A stretch of DNA of 64,000 nt from Proales similis (GCA_019059635.1 JAGVRJ010000003.1:1426001-1490000); one strand, 5' to 3'. Shown: positions 20,135 through 33,146, counted from the first letter of the stretch. The notes: a model not told the origin generated them from the sequence alone. Made by a program: numbers and translations.

Positions 20135-23100
20135 ATGGCATTCGACGACACTTCGTTCCAGCAGCTCGAGCAAGAGTACCAGGACGTTCTTCAAGAGCTG
20201 ATGGGCGACCGGAGTCTGGAAAAATTTCGAACCGAATACGAAAAGCTGCACAAAGCGTTGACCAAGAGCCATGAGAGCGAGAAGCGTTTAATGCACAAAT
20301 GCAAAGAGCTGAACGCCGAGCTTGTGGCCAATTCAGCCAAAGTGCAAACGGCGCTTAAGCTCGGCCAAGACGACCAGAATACGATCGCCTCACTTCGAAA
20401 GGTTTCATTCATTCATTCTTGCCTGTTGCTGATTCGAGTGAATATCAACTTTTGTGTGCGATAAACAGGAGCTCGAAAAAGCGTGGAAAATTTCCGACGC
20501 CTCGCTTGAAAAAGAACAATCGGCCAAAGAGGCGATACAAAGCCTGAAAATGGAAATAGCCAATTTGACAAAGCTGGTCGAACAGGGCGCCGGGCTGACA
20601 ATTGGCCAAGAGCAAAACGTGAACGAATTGATGAAGAGCCGCGATGAGCTTGTTTCAGAAAGAGACAAGCTGCTGGACGAGCTGGTCAAGTTGCGCTCTC
20701 AGCTCGAAGACTCGCACATGAAGCAGAGCGACCTTGAGAAGAAATTCGAAGAGGCCAACAACACCATCAAGCAGGTAATTTGAGAAAACTGGTCCCTGTC
20801 TGTCTCTCTCTGTCCGTCTGGCTGTGGAACTAAGATTGAATTCAATTTAGCTCGACGAAGACATAAATCGCAAGAATATGGAGGGCAAACGAGAGCAGCG
20901 CAAGAAAGAGAGCTTGGAAAAAGAGCTCAAAGAGGCCAAGAGTCTGATCGAGCAAAAGTCGATTGAGCTCAAGAACATCCAGCAAAACAACGAGCGTCTA
21001 AAGGGCGAACTGCAGAAAATGGAGGAGCAGCAAAAGGAGCTCAAGTCAAATCTGGACCGCACAATCAAAAACGCCGAAGTGCAGTCAAATAGATTTTTAA
21101 AGCTGCAGCACGACTTTGAGGCTCAGGTGTTGAATAACGACGCGCTGGCGAACGAAAACGCATTGAAGGTGCACGAGCTGAGGTCGCGCGAGGACGAAGT
21201 GAACAATCTGAAAGCGGAAACGACCAAGCTGAACAAGATGCGTGAAGCGGTGCAGAAGCGGCTGAAACAAGTCGAAGACCAGAAAGCCGAGGCCGAGAAC
21301 GACAAAGAGCTGCTGAAGAACACGATCGCAAATCTTGAGCGTGAGATCGAGCTCACAAAGAAGGACATGGACGCGAAGAAGAAGACAGTCGACGATCTGA
21401 CCAAAGACCGTGACCAACTGAGCAAGAACTTGAACAAAGCCAGCCGCAACACTGAGAAGCAGAGCGACCTGATTAAAACTCACGACCAGTCCATAAAGCA
21501 CCTGGAGCAGGAGAATGCCAATTACCGCGAGGAGGCGAACAAACAGCGCAAGCTGATCAAGCATCTCGAAAGAGAACGAGATCGTTACATATCAGACGCC
21601 AGTGATCTAACCCAGCAGGTAAGCGCGCTTGGCTGATTTTTAATTGTGGCAATCAAACGGCACAACTCGTACGCAGGTCCTGCAACTTATGGAAGAGGTC
21701 AAGACCAAAGAGATGCAAATATTCGACTACAAGAAGAAAATCGCCGAGCAAGAGACCAAGTACAAGCAACAGCAGAATTTGTACGAGGCGGTGAGAAACG
21801 ACAGAAACCTGTACAACAAGCATCTGATCGAGAGACAAGTGAGACCAGCATTCTAGCTTGTGTTTTTGATAAAAACGGCAAAACGAAATCGATAGGACGA
21901 GATAAACGAGAACCGCCGCAAGCTGAAAATTATGACTCATCAAATCGATCAGCTGAAAGAAGAGATTCACAGCAAAGAAGAAGCTCTGATAAAAGGTTTG
22001 ACCAAGCTTTCTCTATTTGAATCAACAAATGGCATTGGAAGGCTTTAAAATTGCGATTGCAAAACGTAGAGAGGTCGCTTCATCAGCAAGTAGAAAAGGA
22101 GAAAGAGAGCCTGAAAGCAGAGCTGCAGCGCATGAAAAAAGACGCCGACGAGACAAAGGCCTACATCGACGCTCAACAGGCCGAGGAGAGGAAGCTGTTG
22201 AAAATCATCCAAGAGGCGGACGCCGAACGGCTCAGACAAAAGAAAATGCTCGAACAGGTAATTCAAATTGAGTCGGCCTTTCTCAGGCACACAAACTCAC
22301 CTGTTTCGTTCAGGTTATTCAAGAGCGTGACATACTCGGCACGCAGCTTGTTAGACGAAATGACGAGCTGGCGCTGCTCTACGAGAAAATAAAAATTCAA
22401 CAATCAACACTGAACAAAGGCGAGATTCAGTACAGCAAGCGCCTTGAAGACTTACGCATCCTCAAGGCCGAAATAAAGCGACTGAGAAGAGAGAAGAAGA
22501 TTTTGCAGACTCGAGTGGCCAATGTCGACGATCTCAGGTCTGTGTTCAGTCTCATTTTTGTTTCAAACTTATGTCCTCTTGATTCGATTAATCGGCGATT
22601 TGCAGCAAAGAAATTCATCACGTGCAGCGGGAGCTGCTGCGAGAGCGGACAAGATGCCGAGCGCTTGAAGAAGAGCTCGAGAATCCGATGAATGTGCATC
22701 GATGGCGCAAGCTGGAAGGAAGCGATCCGAGCGCGTTCGAGCTCATTCAGAAGATTCACGCCCTTCAGAAGCGGCTGATCACCAAAACCGAAGAGGTCGT
22801 TCAAAAAGAGCTGCTCATCCAAGAGAAAGAGAAACTCTACACGGAGCTCAAGCACATATTGGCTCGCCAGCCTGGTCCTGAAGTCGCCGAACAGCTAACT
22901 CTCTACCAGCAGACTCTGAAGCAAAAGACCAAGCAGCTAAAGGTAAATCACTCGTCTGCCGCTTTGTTAAAGCGCCTGAATCTGACTGTTCGCTGCGTTT
23001 CCTAAAAATAGGCGTTGGCCTCTGAGCTCAACATGTACGAAAGTCAAATAAACGAGTACAAGTTTGAAATCGACCAGCTGAACAAAGAGCTCACCGAAGT

Positions 23101-23281
23101 GAAGAACAAATACTTTATTCAAAAGAAGAAAGAAAACTACGGGCGCGAGAAAGCGCGTCATGAAATGCAAGAGCAAACCGGCTCGTCGGGCATAGTGCCC
23201 AATCGAGGCAATCCGGACCAGACCAAGTTCATCGGCGGCGGATTCAGCCTCAAGGCGCCAATCGCTAAAATAAATGCCTAA
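20135..23281 (+). CDS. CFAP58: CFAP58, axonemal coiled-coil protein
   Basis: Nine exons (20135-20401, 20469-20774, 20851-21618, 21677-21838, 21896-21995, 22070-22257, 22314-22537, 22606-22942, 23012-23281) encode 873 residues, against 872 in human CFAP58 (CCDC147). The protein is coiled coil for nearly its whole length. Diagnostic stretches are EELENPMNVHRWRKLEGSDP, LQKRLITKTEEVVQKELLIQ, LKHILARQPGPEVAEQL and the Gly-rich end FIGGGFSLKAP. CFAP58 is needed for sperm flagellum and motile cilium assembly; its loss causes multiple flagellar defects in mammals. Exon 6 begins after a TAG acceptor at 22069, the site that joins EEALIK to ERSLHQQVEKEKESL in frame. Confidence 0.96.
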
Positions 23282-23500
23282 ACAGTTTACAAGAATTTTT
23301 TTTTATTTCAACACTTTAGCGTTGCTTTCCTTTGTTTGCTCGCCTCTTCTTCTCTTTTTGTCTTTTCAGCAAATAAAAAATATTCTCAATTTGGCGCGCC
23401 TCAAGGCTGAACAAACGTTTATTGTGACTTCTAGAAACAACATCAATTCACTGCGGATTGGCTAATAAATAAAAACGAAATGAGAACAAGTGTATAGAGT

Positions 23501-26020
23501 TCAAGCGTCAAACGACAAGTTCACGTAGTTGTCGTTCATCACTTGCTGATGCCGCCCGTTTACTATTTGCTCGTTTTCGGCCTGAGTGCCGTTTTCGCTT
23601 AGCATTTTCTAAATTGTCGCGTTTTATTTGACTAAAAAGTGGCCCAGAAGCGAGCAGGAATCAATTACCAGGCCGTGTTGCTCCTCGGTGGTCAACATGG
23701 ACGCAAGTGGAAGGCAGCACTGAGGCAGTGTATCAGTCAACGGTGGGATGTAGTGCGTCAGCAATGGCTTCATAAATCTAAAACCCGCTCGCCGTTAGTT
23801 TATAGATACGATGCCAAGTCTGGTCAAAAGTGTACCCTTTGTCGAAATTGCGCCAGGCGTTGAACACGCCGAATCGTTTTGCCGATCTCGACGATCTGGC
23901 TTCACTCGACTCGTTTCTCTCATTTTCCTTCCAAGGCGATCATGCTTTTAGGCTTTTGATTTCTAATTTCTAACGAACACTTACAGCCGAGCTTCCCTCT
24001 TCAATTCTTTGAGTTGATTGAAATTATTTGGATTTTGAGACGTGTCAGCGTTTAATATTTACCTGATGCCGAGCAGTTGCAGCATCTTGCTGGTGGTTCC
24101 GCCACAACCGATCACAGTCACAATGACGATCAGCGAAGTTGTGGTGAGTATGAGCTTTCTGGCCGCAGTGCTTGTGTTGCGCACGGCTAATGCGAATGCC
24201 ACCGCACCTCTTAGGCCGGAGAACACGAGCAGGTGCTGCATGCGAGTGTCAATTTTGTTCTCGGCCGATCTGGAGAAATTTATCAAATAGGCGAGCGGGT
24301 AGATATTTAGGCAACGGGCGATCACAATCACAACCTTGGAAAGTAGTTTTAAATGAGATAATCAACACAGTTTGAGTGAGGTCAAAGCTGGAACTTACAA
24401 AACTTGGCAAAATGAACGCAAAGTCCCATTGGTGGTTGATGGAGAACATTGAAATGCCAATGTAAATAAATATGAAGTTCTCGCTCAAGAAATTCAGCAG
24501 ACTGAACAACTAACGAACGAACAGAAATTAGGCTCGTTCGATGGGCTCGTTTGTAAGCAGGCGGTTCTAACCTGTTTGGTTTGAGTTTTAGAGTCTTCCG
24601 ATAGGTTGTTATAGGTGTAGTGGGCCTGGAATATGCCGCAGAACAGCACCGATATGATGCCAGTGAGATCAGCCGCCTCGGCGGCCAGAAACGTCGAGTA
24701 GGACATGAGAACGAATAGAGCCGTTTCCAAATGGGGATAATTTCGAATATGAGTGAACTTGGTCAGCAACGCTGTGAGACAGCCCATTCCGAATCCGATG
24801 CCGAACGAGCCGAAGAACACTCTGAACACACTGAAAATGCTCTCGAAGAGATCAGCTGGGCTTAAATTGTCCGAACCGGCTTTGATCGCGTATTTTTCTA
24901 TTCCACTAAGAAAATGATCGATTATTGGTTGAAGCGATGCAAGAGCCATTTGGCGGATTTTCCTTACTGGGCCAGGACCATTGAGACCGCGTCGTTCAGC
25001 ACGCTCTCGCCAAACACAAGTGCGTAGAGGTTGACGTTCACCTTTTGGTCGTTGAAAATTGCCAGCACGGTAACTTAAATCAGCAACGGTTTAGAGCTTG
25101 AAGCGATCTTAGACCAGCACCAAGCCGCTTACCCGGGTCAGTGGCTGAGATAATCGCACCAAAGAAAAGGCAGTCAATGAAATGAACGTATTTTCCAACA
25201 AAAAAGAACACACGCGTCACCAAATACATGAGACTCCTTAATATGGAAGAAGCTTAGGAAGAAGCTGGGAGAAACAAGTGAGAGACTGGCTCGAGTCTTA
25301 CCCAGTCACAAAGCAAGAGATAGTTGTGCCAAGCATTGCGAAGGCCAGAATGGCGCCAAAGTTTTTAAAAAAGTGCTTCTGCTCGTCGAGTCAAGTTGAG
25401 ACAAGAATAGAGTATTAGCGAGCGCGATTGAGACAGCGGCTCAAATGACATAGTCTTACTCGTTTCATGCTATAACCGGCGTGGAAAATGATTGGCGGCA
25501 AGAGAAGATTGAAGAATATCTCCGGATCGAAGGTGGCCTTCTCTTCGTACATACGCGAGCTCGTGTCGCTCTTGCGCTTCGTGTCCAGATAGTGATAGAA
25601 GAAGCTGTGCGTCTGATTGCCCAGATTAAGCTGAATGTACTGAGGCAGCTCCTCCACTTTGGTCACAGTCAAGTTTGTGTTTAAGCGAAGAACCGCCTTT
25701 CCGTCCGATGGTATTCCATACTTGATTATCAGCCCGAAGATCATGCCTGCGAATGATTCGTAAGCTCAAATGAATCCATTCCAAGTCGAAAGCATACCGT
25801 AAACAATAGCCAGTCCGGTCTCATGCACGTACGGAATTCGTTTGTGCTTGAACAGCCAAATAGTGAGGACCACGGCGGTGAGTAGGAATATGAATATGAG
25901 CAGATAGAGCGAGTCTATGCGGTGATCTCTGTTCTTGTGCATATCTTGGACAAGCTCAACGAGCTCGCTTTCAGGCATGTTACGCGCTGCGTCCATTCCT
26001 CCTTGTTGTTGTTGGTTCAT
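23501..26020 (-). CDS. SLC9A: Na+/H+ exchanger, NHE6/7/9 (endosomal) type
   Basis: A multi-exon gene encoding about 600 residues. Exons include 25798-26020, 25460-25746, 25302-25381, 25133-25235, 24968-25073, 24572-24905, 24399-24509, 24063-24334 and short C-terminal exons ending at the stop at 23501. Endosomal-NHE signatures: [11 protein letters not shown]-like [65 protein letters not shown] (with the conserved acidic ND), [26 protein letters not shown] and the C-terminal [17 protein letters not shown]. About 10-12 membrane segments are expected. These exchangers swap luminal H+ for Na+/K+ in endosomes and Golgi. The ATG at 26020 starts [13 protein letters not shown], with no clear signal peptide. 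It converges on CFAP58, leaving 219 bp between stops. Confidence 0.93.
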
Positions 26021-26956
26021 AATAATGACGCAGTCAAACTTTTCTCTCGCTCGCTTGAGCGTCTATTTATTCCTAAGCCACATATGAATGCACTTCAAAT
26101 TTGCTCTCAGTAGCTTTTTTCTTTCTCTCTCTCTCTTTCTCGCTCCCTCTTTCTATACGACCGCCGCCTAAATTATTAAAACTTATCTCGAGACAGATTC
26201 ACCTAAAATTTTGTAAATTCAAAGCAAGTGAGTAATATTCAAAAATAAGAATTCTCTCGCTCCCTGTCCCTTTCCCTATTTCGCTCTTAGCAGACGATAA
26301 AGGCCGACTTGTTTTTCGATCTTTTTTTTAATTTTCTAGGCCTAGAATGCAAATTTATGCTTCAAGAAATTGAGCATAAACAATTGAGCAACGAGTAAAT
26401 AAGACGACGATGGCTTAAAACAAACGTCATCGTGAAAATAAATGCACAAAACTGCAAAAGCGGCCACATGGCAATAAAATGCTGACGTTAGACAATCGTT
26501 GAAAAGACGCCAGACGCCCATTTGTTCTGATGACGCTTGCAAATCAATATCGCAGACAACGACCGTCACGAGGTTCAGAGCAAACACTGAGCGCGCCAAC
26601 CTATAATTAGTGACTGTCTGATTTCGTACATTTATTGTTGGATGGATTTCAGTCGACAGATTCAGAGCACAACAAGATTAGCATGGCCTTTGAAGACTAT
26701 TCGATAGGCGGCCGATACCGCTTCAATTTATGCTTTACTTTATCATAATTTGCGCGAATTATTACCGTCTCGGAATTCTTTGCCATCCCTTCGATTAACA
26801 TGATTATTATCCGTTTGAAGATCGGGCACACATACACACACCCCGGACTCACAATCAGATTCAAGTCAATTATTGACACATTTCGTTCTCGCATCGCGCA
26901 TTAGTCAAATGAGAGATAGTGCAAATTGAATTGAGCGTAAGAAGAAAGAACTGAGA
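26021..26956. other. Divergent promoter region, NHE and eIF4E3
   Basis: The 936-bp gap between divergent starts contains CT-rich tracts at about 26116-26155 and 26258-26285. No coding potential or RNA gene seen. Confidence 0.4.
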
Positions 26957-28052
26957 ATGGCTACTCGTGTATCTAGCTCAAGCATTGATGCCCTGTTAAT
27001 GTGTAAACCTGATAGTCTGGAGGAAGATGACAGCTTCTACGACGCAAATGAAGAACTATTCAACACCATACTGAAGCGAGCGGCTGAAAAGAGCGGCCGC
27101 AGTGGTGAAGAATTTGAAGACGAAGATGTGAAATCCACTTCAACATACTTCTACGATACGAAAACGAGCCGGCATCCGAGCGAAATAAGCGAATGCTACT
27201 CTCCGACAATACGAGTGCTCAGTCCGAGCGGTGAAATAAAAGAGTGCAAAATGAGCCACGAGCTGCCAGAAGAACGTGCGATTCAAGCGGCAAGCGAGGA
27301 TGAGGACGCCGAGCTCGAGACCGAATGGTCTTTTTATATTGACAAAGGCGCACGAGGCAGCACCAAGCTCGAGTACGAGTCTGGCATTAAACTCCTCTGC
27401 TCGGTAAAAACTGTTCAAGTAGGCGTTTTATGTCAGCTAAAACTCAAACAGAGTCTTGACCGAATCGTTTTTTTTATTTAAAGCAATTTTGGTCGGTGTT
27501 CAACAACATACTGGACGTATGCGATCTGCCCAACAGGTTCAGTTATCATCTGATGCGCAATAAACGAAGGCCGATCTGGGAAGATGCAGAAAACAGCCGT
27601 GGAGGTCAATGGAAGCTCAAGTGTAGAAGAGAGGACACCTCTCTCGTCTGGCGCGAGCTCTTGCTCGCCGGAATCGGAGAGCAGCTCAGCGATTGTGTTA
27701 AATGGCCACAGGACGATATAATCGGAATGTCGGTGAGCAAGCGCGAAAAAGAGGACCTCATTCAGATTTGGAACCAAAGCAGCGATTTTGCCGACCACGC
27801 CACAGTATGTGAACGTCTTCAAGAACTCGTTCCGAATGTTAATTTTCCAGTTAAATTTTACAAACGTAAGTGATTAGGCACCAAAAAAATTGAAGCTTAA
27901 CTTAAGAGCATTTGTTCGCTTTAGCCAATGTTGTAAACGAAGCATTCGAAAGAGAGGCGCCGTCAAAGAATCACCGTTCCAACTATGTGAAGGATGGTCC
28001 ATTCAAGGCCCAAAATGGGTTCGCCAACCGACCGCAGAGTCGACAAAAATGA
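26957..28052 (+). CDS. EIF4E3: eIF4E3-class cap-binding protein with N-terminal extension
   Basis: Three exons (26957-27418, 27484-27865, 27925-28052) encode about 323 residues. Residues about 115-290 are the eIF4E fold: WSFYIDKGARG, TVQQFWSVFNNILDVCDLP, FSYHLMRNKRRPIWED, GGQWKLKCRREDTSLVWREL, IGEQLSDCV and IIGMSVSKREKEDLIQIWN. These align best with class III eIF4E3 rather than eIF4E1 or 4EHP. eIF4E3 binds capped mRNA in an atypical way and can compete with eIF4E1. The N-terminal ~115 residues are acidic and Ser-rich and have no counterpart in the 224-residue human protein. The C-terminus is Asn/Arg-rich. Polyadenylation signal AATAAA at about 28252. Confidence 0.88.
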
Positions 28053-28441
28053 ACTCTTCAGTATCTTCCATGAATTTGTTGTAGGGAGCGATGAAGCTTC
28101 AACTGTTCACTGTCCATAGATGACTAATCTCTTTCGTTTGTTGTTAATTCCAAATTCTGTTTCGTCGTTTTTTATCCAATAGAATTGGCCTTAGGCCATT
28201 GAATTCGCTGTTAAAATTTAAAAACGAGTGCACTTTTTAAATGATCATGTCAATAAATCTCCAAGAGGGTGTTTGAGCTAAATGTTTGCTTCAATTCGTT
28301 TTTATTTAAGTAGAGGCCGGAAAATCGATTAAGCTTTAGCGTTAGGATACTGTCAAAGTAAAGAATCCACAGCAGCTGCAATTAGACGAAATCTTCCTTT
28401 TCTTCGATATTTCTAGCATTCACGTAACAGCACTGGCCTGC

Positions 28442-30178
28442 TCAGGCCCGTTGCCCGCCACAATAACTACAAAACTTGGCCCATTTAACTGGAAATTCGG
28501 AGCCACATTCATGGCAGAACTTGACTCCTGGGCCGGCGCCGCCTTGTGGCGCCATGTCGCCGCGACCTGGAGGTGGCCTATATCCTGACGGCTGCTGAGC
28601 TGGCTTCCGACTAAATATTTCATTTGGTCAAAAGATCTGGAGACAGTTGTTTTTTTTTAAGTATTTCAATGCTTACCTGCCCGATGGGTCACGACTGAGC
28701 AGGTGGTGAGAGCGAGTCATTCAATTTTCATCAAGTTAAAAGCTTGAGAGAGCTCCGGACTTACCCGTAAGAGGAGTACGTGTTTTGAATGGCAGGTCGT
28801 GTTTTTCCGATCGGATTCAGTTCATTCTGGCTTGTGTTACGCCTCATGGTTACGGGCTGAGGTTGTCTTGTATTGCCCGCCTGTCGCACGATCTCGTTTA
28901 TTTTGGCTTTCAACTTACACAATTGCTTGCTTACCATAGCTGCACGATTTTTCATTGAATAAGCGCCCATGTCATTTGGACTTGCTTCGGTCTGATACCT
29001 TTTGAGAGTCGAATGATTTTGTTTTTTATTTTTTGAGAAAAATTTTTCTTTTTGTCTCATTTACTGAGTGTCGTAGCGGAGTGGTCTTCGACCAGCGCTG
29101 TTTGAGATATTTGATAGGCCCTTAGAATAGGCTGAGCTGACAGGCGAATGGCCGACCGATACCGGCTCTGAACTCTGCTTACGTTGGCCAGGCAAAGGTG
29201 CTTGAAACTGAAAGCGAATTCGATAAGAATGATCGAGAGGAACGAATTGATTCTAAAGCAGCAACCTTTGCTCGTGGATTTCCGCGTGGACCTGCCGAGT
29301 TCTGCATTATTTTCTTTTTCGCCTGCGACTCACAAAACGGAATGTGGCGTTCGGCGGCACCCTGACTGAAATTTCTGCCGCAAAAACTGCAACTCACATA
29401 ATCTTGAAAGAAATGAACCAGAGCGATTAGATGAAGCCAACGCCAAACGCCAACTCACCAGAAGGAACTGCACTGTATTCAAATTTCGGAAGCGGTGCAC
29501 CTGTTTTCTCGGCCTGAGTTATGCCCCTGGCTTGCCGAACGGTTTGAATGAATTGACGATGTTTTTCTCGCCAGTTGCTTCTGGGTACTGGCTCCTAGAA
29601 ATTGAAATCAGATTAGCGCTCAGCGGCCATAGAAGAAGAAGTTGGTTGATACGCACCGCCGGCTTTTCACCTAAGATTTGAATCTTTTTTGTTTCACGGG
29701 TCTTGGTGTAGTTGACGTCAGAGCCGGCCGCTCTCTGTCGGCCAGAGTCGAATATTTTACGCGAGTTTTTATTCAACTTTTTACATGCTTGGCGATGTTT
29801 CATCTGAGAAAGTGAGTGTTTTGGCTGTGCTCTGTTTGGGGCTCTTGTTTACTTACCAGTGCATCATGCTTGAACTTACGACCGCACAAGTCACAAGGAT
29901 AAAGACGAATGCTTTGCGTCGGATAGGCTGCACAGAATGAGAGCACATGGGGAATAGAAAAGAGGGTTAGTATTTGTTCATTCGGATAAGGCTGAGAAAA
30001 GTTAAACGAGTTCATTTTTCAAAGACCCTTTATGGCCAAACAATTTATAAATATCGTTAAAAACGAACTCGAGCAATCAACATCAAGGAGGAAGCAAGTT
30101 CCAACTGATAATTGATCTTATCAATTTCTTACAGAAGGAGAAAATCCGCTCAGTCATACCTTCATCCTCGTCTATCAT
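28442..30178 (-). CDS. ZC2HC1A: ZC2HC1 family zinc-finger protein (FAM164)
   Basis: About ten small exons beginning with a 19-nt exon (30160-30178, MIDEDE), then 29857-29927, 29657-29803, 29459-29594, 29266-29402, 29183-29207 (25 nt), and further exons to 28442, including an 18-nt microexon near 28691-28708. Two ZC2HC zinc fingers are readable: CDLCGRKF...H..AC (second half MKHRQACKK) and CSFCGRNFSQGAAERHIPFC. Between them is NWREKHRQFIQTVRQARG, typical of ZC2HC1A/1C. The C-terminus has a further CXXC pair array, FCHECGSEFP and FCSYCGG, seen in ZC2HC1A. The role is poorly defined; fingers of this type suggest RNA or protein binding. The middle exons (28770-29060) are less certain. Confidence 0.83.
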
Positions 30179-31786
30179 TTTGGTCGTCAATAGAAACTGA
30201 ATTTTTCGGTTGGGACGAAAAAAAAATTTGACATATTTTATTAGAAGCAAATATTTATAGGCTACGGGACTAATTATTCGACGCAGTCATAATTAACCCG
30301 AACCACATCAAGTCTGCATGGAATTTAAAGCGCCACCGAGTCTATAGCGATCGAGAAAAACTAAAACCGCTGCACCGGGTCTAGGCCATCAGGGGTAGGG
30401 AACTAGAATTCAGAATATTCTCAACAACGAGTTGATTTTGGCCACACAGATAAGCTTCAAGCTTGAGGGCCGGAAGGGGCTGATTTTAAGTTTAGCTTTG
30501 CGGCTTGGGCAGCCGCGCTGGTTTTATAAGAAAAAAAAAATTGAAAAGACTGATAGACAAGAGGGCTATTTTCGGCCGCGAGCAGACTGAATGCAAAACA
30601 AAATAGCCGAATTGAAAACAAAGGTGCAGACAATTTGAAACAAGTTCACTTGCACAGCTGTTGCTGGTTCGGGTTCGATTTAAAATAAGAGAGTTGTGTA
30701 GACGGGATGACCCAGAGAGTACTAATTTGAGATAAACAAATGTAACTAACTAGCAATGACGGCTATTTTTGAATTTCTCAAGCATGCAAAAGTCTTTGTC
30801 AGGCGAGCAGGAGGGCCAGCCAATCATTTTGTTCGCCTAGGTCTCTTGAGCCATTGCAAATGTGCTAAAAATACTTTTTCGATTTGCAACAAAAACATGC
30901 CTTTTTGAGTTGGTCTACTTATCGCTGCTCGTTTCTATCTGCATCGCATCTCTCCATTTTCTCTTTCATTTATCTTCGCTTTGCTTTCTACCTCTTTTAA
31001 TCGGACGGCACGCTGTATCGACAACGATCGCGACCAAATGTGAGTGTTTTGCTCGCTCTCGCTTCTGCTCTATGATGCGTGACGTATAAGATAGAGAGGA
31101 CGCGAAAGAAAAAAGCCCAAGAAACGAAAAACGCGCTGGTTTACGCGTTCATAGAATTTTGCGCCTTCATATTTCTGAACCAAGCGTGTGCGTCTGAGGC
31201 GAGTGAAAGCATTTGCTTTCAAATCATCATCATTTAGCTTTTTTTTCTCTCTCTCTGTCTATGTACGGACAAAAATAGAAAAGCGTTTAATCATACGTGC
31301 TACTGATTTTGGCGAGCCAGCCGACGAGCAATTATATGGCGAAGCTCGTTGTCCCCAACGTGTGATCAAGCCTTGCTCGCTCCCTGGTTCAGTGTGCATG
31401 AGTGAACGAATAAAGGATGATGGCGTTGGTAGAGAATTCATTTAAATAGCAAAAAAAAAAGGAATTTTAGCCGAGTAACATCTGATCAAAGCCAAGCGAG
31501 GTAGAATAACACACCATTTTCACGAATGAATAACTTTGATTGATCCAAGCTATCTTGAAGCTGACGCTTGCTGGCAAGCTAATATAAAAAGCTCGACGAG
31601 TGACTCGATTAAATCACAATTCGCATTGTTTTGTTTTCATTTTTCTCGATATTTCTCTCCACTTCTATTTGCCTCTCGCTTTCTTTCTTATTTATCGGCA
31701 AACTGCGATCTATTTCGCTCACTTCATAAATTCTTCTGATCTAGAAGCGTGCTGTTCGATTTTTGGCCAGGAAAGCGAATTTGAAA
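30179..31786. other. Divergent intergenic region
   Basis: A 1.6-kb region between ZC2HC1 and the RS/VER protein. Homopolymer A/T runs (for example near 30220 and 30530) and pyrimidine tracts near 30960 and 31240 are present. No plausible gene, tRNA or long repeat was seen. Confidence 0.4.
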
Positions 31787-32707
31787 ATGTCAAGGCGATA
31801 TGAGGAGCGTTATTACATGAGAGACGAGATTCCAGAAGAGTACGAAGACCATCGTCGCTCAAGTTCGCGACACCGAAGCTCCAGTAGAAGCCGCCAGAGG
31901 GTGCGAGATGACTACTACAGATACAGGTAGCCTTTTCTGGGCCGAATTGAAAACGAGAAAAAAAAATTTGATTCAAAACGAAAAAAAAAAGGGAAAGAGT
32001 CGAGAGAAGTGCATCGGGATCGTCGATAAGTTCAATTAGCGACTGCGAACGCAGAAGCCTGTGCGCGGACGATCATCCGATGGTGCGAGTCCCCAAAGAT
32101 GTGGTCAGAGCACCGACTCCACCGCCAGTTATTCAACGCGTTGTTGAACGCGCGCCAACGCCAGAGCCAGACATTGTCGAACGGGTGATCGTACGACCCC
32201 AGCCACAGCAGTTGGTCGAGCGAATCATCGAGCGGCCCAGAACCCCGCCGCCAAGAATCATCGACAAGGAGATCTGTGAGCCGGCTCCTCCGCCAATCGT
32301 GCGAACAAGGTGAGTTTGGCTTCCTTTTTTTAGACAAAAAAAAAAGAGCGAGTTTACATCAATTTTGAACGAATCGCTTTAGAATTGTTAAAGTTGACTC
32401 GTCTCGAAGCTACGCTAGTCGATACAACCAATCATCAAGAGCAGGCAGTTATGGCAGCTACGCGCCGGACTATGACTATCTTGGCTTTGACAGATCCTAC
32501 TCGAACTCTTACTCCACCTCTGAAGCGTTCGGTCCAAGTGGCTACCAGCCGCAGCATTCGAATGTCTATGCAGCGCCAGTAAATTACGGCGCTCATCCAG
32601 CCATGCCGGCTCAAATGGGCCAGCCGAGTCAGCCTTACGGCGCGACCTATGGATACAGACCAACCGGACCGTCGGCTCCTGCCAACTACTATCCAAGACA
32701 ATACTAA
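31787..32707 (+). CDS. Unrecognised RS / VER-repeat / Tyr-Gly-rich protein
   Basis: Three exons (31787-31926, 31992-32309, 32383-32707) with consensus splice sites give 260 residues in three compositional zones. Residues 1-60 are Arg/Ser/Tyr/Glu-rich (SSSRHRSSSRSRQR). Residues about 75-150 hold Pro-rich repeats built on APTPPP and V-E-R-hydrophobic units, such as VIQRVVERAPTPEP, DIVERVIVRP and LVERIIERPRTPPP. Residues about 155-260 are low-complexity and rich in Ser, Tyr, Gly, Gln and Pro, ending NYYPRQY. There is no enzyme or membrane domain. The VER/IIERP repeats resemble, in style only, alveolin-like or cytoskeletal scaffold repeats. I do not recognise the family. AATAAA occurs near 32918. 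Confidence 0.75.
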
Positions 32708-33146
32708 TGCATCCCGAAGTAATTCGAACTCTATCGGTTTCATTGTCTTGAATGGACTCACACTACTCATTCTAACCCATGAGCCTCCTGTCTCCTATGC
32801 TTTCTGTTTCTGCTGAAAGGAAAACCCCAACCTTCCAAATGGTTCTCGATTCAGATGCAAATCCTGAATCTATTCAATTATACTTGTCGTGCCTCTTCTT
32901 CTTCTCTTTTATTTTAAATAAATTAGACGCTTTTTTCAATGGGTCGCATTTTATTTCTCAATGAGTCATGCAGAGATGTTGTCTATTTTTACTCTAAGCC
33001 CAGACAATACTGCGGTCCGTGGCTTCAGTCTTCTTCTTGTCTCGAATAATTTAGTTTTGCAACGCCAAGGCATATACAGGCTCGAATGAATAAATTGTGT
33101 CCACCATTCAACAAAGCTCGAGCTTACAATATCGACACCCAGCACC

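Noticed and set aside
21097-21564. Long hydrophobic open frames antisense to CFAP58
   Set aside because: Leu/Val-rich translation is the expected reverse complement of Lys/Glu/Gln coiled-coil codons.
29857-30015. ZC2HC1 start at 30015
   Set aside because: Reading from 30015 runs through an intron-like segment. The 19-nt exon at 30160-30178 spliced to 29927 gives a cleaner N-terminus with consensus splice sites.
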